From an uncultured Clostridia bacterium (GTDB lineage Bacteria > Bacillota > Clostridia > Christensenellales > UBA1242), in the NCBI GenBank assembly GCA_934772045.1, contig CAKVMH010000001.1, positions 62,001 to 126,000 of the forward strand: a DNA stretch of 64,000 bases. The letters are read 5' to 3'. Position 1 is the first letter of the stretch; every line of letters starts with the position of its first letter. Made by a program: the position numbers and the translations under genes. This document shows, one piece after another, positions 50,801 to 62,800 of this stretch. The notes beneath the pieces were generated by a model. That model made no database searches and had not been told where the DNA came from. It was given only the letters and a program-made list of their open reading frames with translations.

Positions 50801-53800
50801 AGAAATTGTCACATCTGCAGAACCATTGTCATTTTTAGTAATATCACCAAACATTAAAGCGGTGTTATCGCCGTTTATTTCAGCAGTTGCAAAGTTGCAG
50901 TTTGTAACATTGACTTTGCCAGTAACTTTTGTTGCAAGCGCACCCGAACTTACTAATGCCATTTTGCCAATTTTTACGTTTGTTATTGTAGTTTCATTTC
51001 CACTTAAAGTGTCTTTACCGCCAATAATATCATTAAATATGCCTTTATCGCAAAGCCCAGTGATAATTAATTGATTATCTTTAGTATAATCACCGTCAAA
51101 ATACCCTTTGAAACCAGCCTTTGTAAAGCCGTCAAAATTACCAACGCCAGCCCATTTATAAATGTCTGAATCGTTAATTTCATTGTTGCCTTCAGCACGA
51201 GCTTCAATGCTGTGTGTGAGTTTGTAATATTTATATTTGCCAGTTGCAAGCACACCTTGGATTGAATTAAGCACACCCAAATGTGAGATTTGGAAATTGT
51301 CGTTAGTTAAGCCTTCGCCTGTTGCCCTTGAATATTTGCTTAACAATTGTGCCCCTATTACATTCCCTCCAGTTTGAGTTGCCACCACTGTTTGAATGTT
51401 GAAATTGTAAATTGGGTAGTTGTAGTTACGCCCAAAAGTGTCAGCATCTAAATTGAAAGAAGTTATGTTATTTTCTTCATCAGTTATAACAGTTGTTTGC
51501 CATTTGCCATCTAATTTAACAGTAGTGCCTTGTGCAACATCTGTTAAAATTTCTTTGCCTTCACCATCTAAGCCTACATATTTAGTAATTTTGTTATCCA
51601 TTAATCCAAAGGTCGGCACAAGTGTCAATGCGCCATCTTTTATGATGTTTGCATCTTTATCTTCTATGAAACTATCCAAAAATTTTAAGTTTGCATAGTA
51701 GTCAACAAAGTTATTTTTGCCGTTAATTTTATCTGCACCGACGAATGGATTATTCGCACCAACGTTTGTTACCACACCAGCCATATAGTTGTTGTAGAAG
51801 TAAGCACCATCCTGCACTGCAACTGTAAAACCAGCACCAGACCCACCATTGAGGTTGATATACCCTGTGAAATAGGTTGAACTGATTGTACCTGCATTTG
51901 TATGCGCTACACCAGAAACTGAATCGATTGTGCCTGTTGGTTCAACATCTGCCGAAACGCCACTATATGCAATCAAACCAGTGTTAGCATTTGTTTCAAC
52001 GATTAAACCCTGTTGACTTTTTTCCATTCCTGAAATATTGCCAATAACTGTACAATTGAACACAACACCAAAGTTTTCTTGAACCAGTGCTTTAACATTT
52101 GCGTTTTCATAGTTTACATGAATGTTAGACAATGCACCGATGCTTCCAAGTGTCCCTACATGTACAACATCATTTAAGCTGTCGCCACCAACAATAATGC
52201 CATTGAATTCTGAGTTGATTTCAACTTTATCGCTGATTAAGAAATAGCCTGTTGTATCGTTCCCCACGCTAACTTTAGGGTTAACTGCCAAACCAGCAAC
52301 ATACTTTTCATAACCATTTTGCATAATGCCATATTGTTGCATACTTGAAAGTAAACTTACAATGTAAGGCACACCGCTGTCATTTGTGTTGTCATTTGTG
52401 GTTGCTTGCCAAATTGGGTTATTGTAACCGTCCAAATAAACTTGCGAGTTGTAACTTAAAGTGCTGTAAGTTAAGTTTTTACCTAAATTGCTATCTTCAG
52501 GTTGCAAACTTACATCGGTAGAGTAGAAAATTTCAGCACCATTTGTTTCGTTTGCCACATATTGCGTTGTTGTAATAGTTTCGTCTGTTGCTTCAGTGTA
52601 AACAAACATATTGTAAGTATCGTTTGTTTTATTTAACTTGCCAAACAATGCACCTAAATTTCTATATGCATTTTCATCTTCATTTTTGGTAATTGTTTCA
52701 CCCCTTAAACCATTTGCCAAGATAGATGAAAGGTTAAATGAGAAACTGCCTTGTTTTAACATCAATGTATCAACATAACCAGCCACGCCACCGATATAAT
52801 ATGAGAACTCACATTTACCATTATTTGAAACCGATGCGCCAGCGCCAATGCTAGGCATTATTCTGCCAAGGTTTAATGTGTTGTTTAAACGCATTTCGCC
52901 TTCGTTACGCCCAGCCAAACCACCCATGTAGAACTTTCCGTTTGCTTGGCTTGTTTCAGTTGCAGTTAAGTTTACATTTGAAACCACTTCACTAAGTGTT
53001 AACTTTGGTGTGTTAGTTTCACCTTGAACTTTAAGCATCGCACCAACTGCACCGCCTAAAGTTGAGTTACCTTTAACTGAAATTGAACCGGTTAAAACGG
53101 ATTGCTCAAGTTTCAAGTTTGATGTTGTGTAACTTACGCCTGCAGAAGCATAAACATTGCGATTTTCGGCATTCGATGTGATAGAGGTTTGAACATTGGC
53201 TTGTGTAATGCTCCTATCATACCCTGCTGTCAATTGATAATTTGCAACAAGCCCAGCAAGGAACATGTCTGCATTGTTTGCGTCATTATCTACATTGATT
53301 TCGTTTAAAGAATAGTTGTTTGTAATTGTACAACTGTCAACAAAACCGATTAAGCCTGCAACATAAGCATTGCCTGAATTAGAGCTTTGTTTTATGTTGA
53401 TTTTCGATGCTTTGTTGGTTGCACTGATAATGTTACCAACAGCATTGTTTTGGACTGCAGATTTAGCAAGCGCACCTGCCAAAAGCCCAATTTGTGTTGA
53501 ATTTGAACCTTTTAGTGTTAAATCGAAAATGGTATCTTGCAAATTACCAACTGAACAGCCGATTATAGTCATAACATTTTCAACAACTATGTTCTCGTCT
53601 GTTATTGTTTGTCCGTTGCCGACAACACCACCAATATTTGATGTTTTTAAACTGACGTCAACAATGGCATTAACCACGCCAGAGAAACCGCTGTTAACTA
53701 TGTTAGTACCTGTGGCATTTGCAATTAAACCGCCAAAACCTGTGATTGTGCTGTTTTCTTTGAACAGTTTAAACTCGCCAGTTTGCCTTTCGTTTGGATC

Positions 53801-56800
53801 TTGTCCAACCGTCACGTTTACAGCACTTATTTTTGAGTTAGTGTCATCGCAACTTAAACCGCCAAAGTTTTTGATATTTACCGTGTCGCCGTTGCCATTT
53901 CCAACGCCATACGACATCCATGAAAATTCAATGTTCCTAAATGTAGCATTTTCGGTTGCTTTAAATAACCCTGCGTTATCTTCATTAGATGCCTTTACAT
54001 TAAGGTTATATACCTTTGGTGTTGAACCATCTGGTTTTTCACCAAACAACACACCCTTAAATGTGAATGGGAAAACGTAGTTAGGGTCATTTGACGTGTA
54101 ATTTGTCATGTCGATGTCGTCTACAATTTTATAACTGCCGTTTGGATTATTTTTTATTTTATTGAAATCGTTTGCATCTGAAATTATTTCGTCATTATCG
54201 TCGCTAATATCTGTCAACAATGGGAAATAGTGTGTGCGTGTGTCCAAATTCCAATAAGTTGTGTCCCAAATTGAGAAGATTGTGTCGAACACTGCTTTTT
54301 GTGCGTCAAGCCCATCTAAATCATATAAAGTTTTTAAATTTTGGTTTGATGTGCCTGAAATTGCAGTATCAATTTTAATTTCAGGATAATTATAAGAACC
54401 ATAATAAGCATTTTGTGTTGCATAGTTCGTCGCAACAAAGTTACCAACAAACCAATTCATGGTTGGTTCTTGTTCGTAATTATTTTTAGCCAATTTGTAC
54501 GCGTCAACATTCAACAATATTGTTGAGAATGTGTAGTTTTGATAAGCACCATCGTTCTTACCAATTGAAGCGTAAATTGAAGCATATTTTGAATAAGTTT
54601 TGCCTGCCGTCATGCCAATTAAGCCACCAACAGTTGTAAGTTCGTCCATGTTGCCAGCAAAGTTAATGTAAGGCACTGCGTAATCGTAATTGATTGAACT
54701 TTGCATGTCAAAGCCAACCAAACCGCCAATTACATTTCCTGCATAAAAACTTGCTTTACTGTAGCACGAGTAAATATTTGAACCAATGCTTAAACCAATC
54801 AAACCGCCACCATATGTGTACGATTCAATCAAACTTGCATTGCCAATATTTGCTGTGTCTAATTCCTTTTTGCAGTCGTCAATTATATATTTTGCAAAAG
54901 TGTTATCGTACTTGAATTGTGCGTCATCATCGTCAGGAGCGCTAACTTTACTTGCTTCCACACTTGCGCCAACGCTCACAGCAAACAAACCACCAGCAGA
55001 GAATTGCCCATCAATGCGGTTATCTGCACCTGGGTTGAATGTGAGGCGTGCTGATTTTACTTCTTTGCCAACATAGCCTGCCACACCGCCAGCAAAGTCT
55101 GCCACAATTTTTAAACTTTCGTTTGTTTGAACGGCGTTATCGTTAATGTAAAGGTAAGCGAAGTTGAACCCATCGGTTGAGAATACCCTTGCACTTACAT
55201 CAACAACACCCGCAATGCCACCAGCATATGACAAACTGTTAACGTAATTTTCGTTGTTCGCTTTCCTAGAAGGAACATAAACTTCTTCCGTGTTGGAGTT
55301 GATTGTGGTTACACTTAGGTTAGATGAAACGCTGTAAACTAAACTTTGCCCTTCCACCATACCAGCCAAACCACCAACAACATTTTTGCCTTGAATTGTG
55401 GTGCCTGTGCCGTTTAAATTTACATTTACAACAACAGAATTTGAAATCCTACCAGCCAAACCGCCTGAATATGTTGCGTTTGCGGTACTGAATTCGCCAG
55501 CCGAGAAGTTAAGGTTAATGTTTTTAATGTACGCATATTTAATTTCAGCAAACAAACCAACTGCTGTTTCAACATCCACGCCCACGTCAAGGTAAATGTT
55601 GTCGATGCTTAAACCGTTACCATCAATAGATGTAATTGAGTTTGCAACCACATTACCAGATGTTGGGTTTGCGCCAAGTATGAAGTTACGGCGTGTTTCA
55701 ATTGCTTGTTTGTCGTTTGCAAAGTCAATATTTTTAACAAAGCGAACATAGCCTTGGAAATCTTCCCTTGTGCCATAACTTGTGAATGTGTCGTTAAATT
55801 CTTGTACACTGCTTATGATGTGTGGGTTGTTTGCACTGCCCAAAGCGAATTTTATGGCATATGTCCAACTGCCTTCAACGTCATTTGCACTCTTATACCT
55901 ATAAGAATGTGCAATGTTGTTTGTTATGTTAAGTTCTGGCAATTTAACTGCCACATTTTGATTGTTGTAATATGACCATATACCTTGGTCACGGTCTGCC
56001 TTGCTGTTGCTTTGTACAAACACAAAGTTAACAAGGTTATTAGGGTTTTTAAAATTGCTTGCATCTAAGCCTGTTGCTTGTGGCTTGTCGTCGTCTGTGA
56101 ACACAATGAATGATTGACTTGCGTCTTTGTACCAGTAGCAATTTTCCAATTCACCATTTGAGTAAAGCCCCGTTGCGTCCGCACCCACAAAAGGTTGTTC
56201 TGGTGTGATTTGCAAACTTGTGTCGCGGTTGGCATTTGCAAATGTGCATGCTGAATAACATTGGCTAATGCTTGCACCTGAATTATTTTTGAACACAAAA
56301 CCTGCCATAAATGCAGATTTTGAAACAAGTTCAATGTTTGCAAAACTGTTTGTAATATTTGCGCCTGAATTGTTGTCGTAAACAAAGCCCGCAATGTTAC
56401 TGTCAGCATATGCTTCAATTTTTGCGCCGGTTGAGAACGCTGTTTCACTTGTGATTGTGTTTTCGTTTGCTTTGACGAAGCAGTAATTGATGTTGCCAGC
56501 GTTTTCAGCCACAAACCCAGCAATACGGCTTTCCGCATTTGTTGAATAAGTGTAAAGGCTGGTGTTTGCAATGTAAGAACTTGAAATGCTTGCATCGCTG
56601 TTGTTGATACCAACAAAACCACCGATTGTTGATTTAAAGCCTTGCCCTGCATCTAATGTGCGGTTACCAATAATGAAACTTAATTGATTAAATGTTTCAG
56701 TGTAACTTGTTTGGTTCATGTCGGTTGCAACAATTTTTGTGAAACTGTTCCTACCTACACGGCTGTTTGTGATTGTGCCATTGTTAACACCCACCAAACC

Positions 56801-59800
56801 ACCAAATGTAATTTGTGTTTCAGCACTGTTGTTAACAAGCAAGTTAACAACCTTTGCACTGTTGGCGTTTGCATTCACCACATCACAGTTGTAAATCAAA
56901 CCATTGTTAACGCCTGCCAAACCACCAAACACAATGGTGTTCAAGTTTTCGTAAGATAAAACCAATTGTCCGTTGCGGTCGGTGTTAAATTGTGAATAAT
57001 CTACAACCACATTGTAAAGCATTGTGCTTTCACTTACTGTTGCAAACAAACCAAAATTGCCAGTTGCTTGTGAACTGCTGTCGCTTGAAACATCAACTGC
57101 AAAACTTTTTACAATGATTTTTTTGTTGTTGCCGTCTAAACTGCCAATTGCGGTTGTAATCGGTTTGATGTTTTCCACCACAATATCGTTTGTAAGCACA
57201 TAGTTTTGCCCAGCACCCAAAATGCAGTTGCCGTTTGCGTCAAACATTTGTTCCGCACTTGAAATTGCAAAAGCGTCTTGGCGTGTGGTTGCAGTGTAGA
57301 ATTGCATTTTGAATGGAATGCTCAATTCAAATTTTGAAGGGACATCACTGAATGTCAATTCAAACACACCGTTGTTATACACATAACCATAATAGATGTG
57401 GAAAGTTGCGCTTGTATCAAACTTGCCTTTTGCTTTAAGCCTTAAATAAGTTAAATTGTCAGCTCCTGCACCATAGTTGGCTGTGAACATATCAAAATAT
57501 TCATTTGTGTCAGCAAAACTGCTTGTGCTGTTTCCATTAATGTAACTAAATTGTGCTTTTAATTTATTGAATAAATTTGCCTTGTCTTCAACTGATAAAT
57601 TTTCAAGTTCTTCAACAGATTTGCCGGCAAGGTTTGCCAACATTATTTTGTAAATGTCAGTTGAGTAATTATTTGTGTTTGAAAGTGTTGCAAAATTGAA
57701 TTCAATGTCGCTTGCTTGGTTCAATGCCAAACTTAAACTGCTTCCGCTGTTGAACATTAAATTTGTGTCGGCGTTAACAAGCAAATAATCAACTGGGAAG
57801 AACACCATTTCCTTTGCTTCACTTGTGAGTGCACCATTAGTTATAAGTTCCATTCTAACTTTAACTTTAAATGGAGCATTAATTTTGTTCCTTAAATTTA
57901 CTGCCAGACGCATTGTGTATGAACCGTCTGCATTTGGTTTTAATTCGCTATATTTATCTATCCAATAGCAATCAACATTTGCTGTAATTGCGTTGCCAGA
58001 TAAATCTAAAATTTCTGCCACTGGGTTAGCGTTGAATTGATAACCATAAATTGTAACATCTACAACGTTTCTAACTGTGTTTTGTTGAACTAAATAGCCG
58101 TTTACATTTCCGCCTTCCACTTTCGCGCTTATTGCGTACCTTTCGTCGTAACTCAAATTTACGCCCGGCAAGAAGTCGGTTATCAAAGATTTTGTTTTAA
58201 CAACATGTGTGCCATTGCTGTCGGTCACATCAAGCGTCAATGTTATTTCGTCAGCAAGCCCGCTAAATTTTTTATCCAACACAACATGAATGTAAATTGT
58301 GCCGTCATATGTGTAATTTACACCGTCGCTTGTTTTTGTTGCCAACTTTAAGTTAATGCCCATATTGTCGTCAGTAGGTTCACAAACTGGGCTGATACTT
58401 ATGTATTTATCAATGCCAGTGTGGTAAACAATCTGTTCAAAACGCACCTTAACATTTTGATTTAAACTTGGCACGAAAAGTTCACTGCTCTTGATTGTTG
58501 CGCTTAAAATGTTAGCATAACTTGGTTGCATATTAACCACCAGCACGCCACCATTACCGCCTGGTGTAATGTTTGCTGTTTCAATTTGGCTGGTTGTGAT
58601 AACGTGTGTGTAGTTGCCCATTGTTGTTGCGTCTGCTGTGTAATTGTTAAGCACAATGCCAGATGAAACTGAGCTTGGTTTAATTGTCAATTGAATGACA
58701 TCGGTTTTAACATCGGTATTGAACTGGCTATACAATTTAACACCAAATGTTATTGTATCTTTTAAGTATCTATATTTATATTCACTTATTAATTCAAACC
58801 TTATATTATATGTGTAAGTTTTCAATGTTGGGTTGTAGTTATTTGTAATGTCAAAATTGAACAATTTTGCAATGCTTATAACCCCAGTTTGTGTAAATAA
58901 GCGGTTCAATTCAGTTTGCCCATTAATTAAACTAAACTCCATTGCTAAACTGTCGTGGTTTTGCTCGTCGAAGTTCACAACATTGCCAACGTTGCTAACA
59001 GTTACAGATGTTGAACTTTGATTTGTCCCATTGACATATTCAGTGTGCAACACTGCATTTATGTTAAAACCGTCCTTACTTTCGCCTTCAAGTGTGTCAA
59101 TATCCACTTCCACCAAAGTTGCAGTTTCAATTATTGTGCATTTAAGCGTTTTCACTGCAATAACTTGATATATATCTTCACCATCTGCAGTTTGTGGATA
59201 AATATTTGTGCCAAAATATTTAGTTAAATTTAAACTAACCGTAAAGGTTATTGTAACTTCTTTAAGCTTATCAATATTCGCATTTTTGTTTGTTGAAAGA
59301 ATGTAATTGCCAAACACACTAGTTTCCGCAATGCTAATAATGTCATCTTCATCAACAGTGTAGTTAATTGAAACAAACTTTTCAACACCGTTAACATCGA
59401 ACAATGATTTATATACACCATTATCGCCTTGCCTTAAATTTTCACTTGCAAGGTTTATTTTAATGTTTTCCGCACCTTTATATGTGTTCAATTGATATTC
59501 ATCTGCGCCAGCGTAAATATCGCTACCTTCCACAACAATGTTTGTATACCAGTGCTGTGTGTAGATAACAAAATAGTCACATGCGTCTGGGTTAAATATC
59601 GAATAAGCCTTAACTAAAATGTAATTATCACCACCTGTCACACCTTTAAAGTAAATTTTTGTGTTGTCGATGATTGAAGCGTAATTGCCACCTTGAAGTA
59701 TCTTGTAAACGATTGCACCAATGCTTTCAGTTGGCACTTTTGTTAAAGTAAGTAAATCAGTTAAATTGTATGTGTTGTTTTCAATATTGTTGCTAAGTGG

Positions 59801-62800
59801 GTCAAGCACATTGTTGTAATAATTAACAACAATTGTTTCAGTGATTGTATGTGTTTTATCCCCGTCTGTTTCGTCGTGGTTGTAATTGTCTAAATATAAG
59901 CCCTTAATGTCTTCTTTTAACTTGATTGTAATTTCAGTTGGAATTGATGTGTAAACGTCTTTAAGGTAAGGGAAACTTAAAATATATTCACCAACGCGCA
60001 CAACATTGTAAGTTAAAGCTTGCGCCCAAACACTGCCTGTTGTATCTATTCCAGCTACTGTTCGTTTGCTTTCTTCACCGGCAGTCAATGTGGTTAAATC
60101 GATTAGTTGACCATTAAGCGATATAGCATTATTGTCATACACAACATAATAACTTGTTGTGTTGCCGTTCCACAATTCAAATGTGTCAGTAACCCTACCA
60201 ATGAAATAACAATTTTCAAAACTGCCATTTGAGATGTGGTACCCTGTATCCACAGCATTTGCAAAAGTGTTTACAAAACATTTTGTGATGTTTGTTGTGC
60301 CTTCACTTTGTGCAACACCATAAACAGTTTTACCGTTAAGCATGTTAAAACTTGTGTCTTTAACATAGTTTTCCACACTTGAAGCAGTAATTGTGGAATT
60401 GTTTGCCTTGCCAACAATGCCTGCCACTACGCCCAAATTGTTCTTAACAAAACCATGTTTATCTTTGTCTAAAACAATGCCTGAATTGAACACATCTTCA
60501 AGGTTGAATGAAAGGATTTTTGCATTTTCAATTATTGCCCCGTCTGCAACGCCTGCAACACCTGCCACTAACACATCAGCATAGTTTGCAACAATATCCA
60601 CACCAAGTAAAAGGACATTTTTAATTGTGCCGTTCACTTTGCCTGCAACACCAGCAAGTCCGCCATTTGCAGTCAAGTTTTGTGCGTCAATTTGCCCCAT
60701 TAAAATTACACCATCAACTATTGCTCTGGTTTCAAGTTCACCAACTACACCGCCGATATTAATATTGTTAACAGGAATGTCACCGTCAGTTGTCGCATTG
60801 ACAAATGTTAAACTTAAACCAACATTGTATGTCAAGTTTTCAATTTCGCTTGGTTTTGTGTAATTGCCCTTGATTGAACCTGCACCGCTAAGCCTGCCAG
60901 CCACACCACCTATACGCAATATTTTGTTGTCCACACTTGTTGCGATATTGCCTTTTGTCGTCACGCGTGAACTTGCCACATCGAACGCGCAAGCCATTTC
61001 GCCAGCCACACCACCGAGAAGTACGTCGGTTGCAATATTGTCTTTTGCTAAAGTAATGTTGCTAAAATCGGTTGTTATTTCCACATTTGTGATTTGTGCG
61101 CCATTTTCAATTTGTCCCGCAACACCGCCAATATAAAGGTTAGTTTCATTAGTGTCCGATCCAATAACCAAATTTTCATCAAATTTTACATTCAAAACTA
61201 AATTAGACAATTTTGCTTCATTCACCATTTTTGCAAACAAACCTAAATATCTATTGTCAGTTTGTGAAGCAAAGCCTGTAATTGTCAAATTAAGTTTCCT
61301 AGGTTTACTTTCGACAAGTTGCCCATTAATTGTATCATTTGTCACACCAGATAGTGAACCGCTGAAGTTACCAAAAGTTTCATGCGCGGTAATGGTTAAA
61401 TCGTTTTCCAACACGAAATGTGATGACGGGTTATTTTTAATTTTTTCAAAATCACTAGCAGTTGCAATGCGGTATTCTTTGCCCATTGTTCCGTCGGCAA
61501 CCACGATATTAATCTTGCAAACGTTTTTAAAATCTGCACCGTCGAAAGAATCTAAGGCATAAAGGCGTAATTCATAATTACCGCCACCTTGTGCCTTGTC
61601 TGCCACAACCTTAACTGTGTGTGTTGTTTTATCAATCTGAATTCTTAATTTATTAGTATTTGTGATGTCATTAAGCCTTATGGTGCCGTCATCATCAACA
61701 ACAGGTTTTCCGTTGCTATAAACTTGCTCATAAAGTTTAAAGCCAATGTCGTCATACTTAATTGTTGCTGTCGTGTCATATGTAACTTCGGTGTTAAATT
61801 CAGTAGAAACCGAGCCATTTTCCGCAATATCCATGAAGGACATATAGATATATGGTTCGCCATTTTTATTTTGAATTGAATCGCCACTAACTTTAATTCC
61901 GTTTGAAGGTGAATATTCGCCAAAATTGACAATAATTGATTTTGTTAAAATTTGTTCATCAAAAGTTTTAGCAGTTAATTTTAGACCCACAAATTTTTGT
62001 GCGTAGATAGGTTTACCAACAAGTTTAACAACAAAATTGCCATTTAAACCAACGTTATCATAATCAACAATATTATCACCATTTACTGAGATATTAACAT
62101 AACTGCTTGTATCACCTGTAAGTTCAAGTGAAATTGTATTTACAGCAACATCCAATTCACCGGTGCTAAACACCAACTTTGTTGCAGGCACAGAAACCAT
62201 GCTTTTTGCTGAAAAGTTGATTTGTGTTTTTGCAACCGCTTCATAGTATTGATTGATGTACACAATTGTGTCGCTATAATTAGACGCAAAGTTTAAACTT
62301 ATATCACTAATTGCATTGTAAACAGCAACCTCAAAGTATTTGTCCACTGTTTTTGCAGAAATTAAACCTTCTTCACTCTTGTAATAAGTTATTGTTGTTT
62401 TATACTTTGTAAATTTGCCAGCCTGTGTGCCCCAGATTTGGAATTTTGTGACATTGTCAGCATTCCCCAACTCTCTTAAACTAACTGCAGTTGATGAAAA
62501 GTTTTCATTCCCAACAACCGTTTCTAGTGCAACGCTAACCTTCGCTGTTGTTTTTGAACTAAATTGCCCATTTATTTCTTGCCCAAAATAAAGTTCACTT
62601 CTCAAACTTGAATTGTTTACAACCGCAAGTTTATCAACACTATCCCCCGCTTTTGTAAGGTTTTTCAAATACTTACCTTCGGTTGTAATCACAAAATCAG
62701 TATTGTCTGTCACATAAACAGATTGCACATTGAAACTTTCTTCAAACAAAGCCAGATTCCCTTGCTTAGCAATAGAAATTTTAATCCTTGCGCTTGCCTT

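Noticed and set aside
53370..54080. 236-codon plus-strand frame inside the giant gene
   Set aside because: Antisense shadow; proline- and phenylalanine-rich translation mirrors the repetitive Asn/Gly/Thr coding strand. The same holds for 60393-61562.
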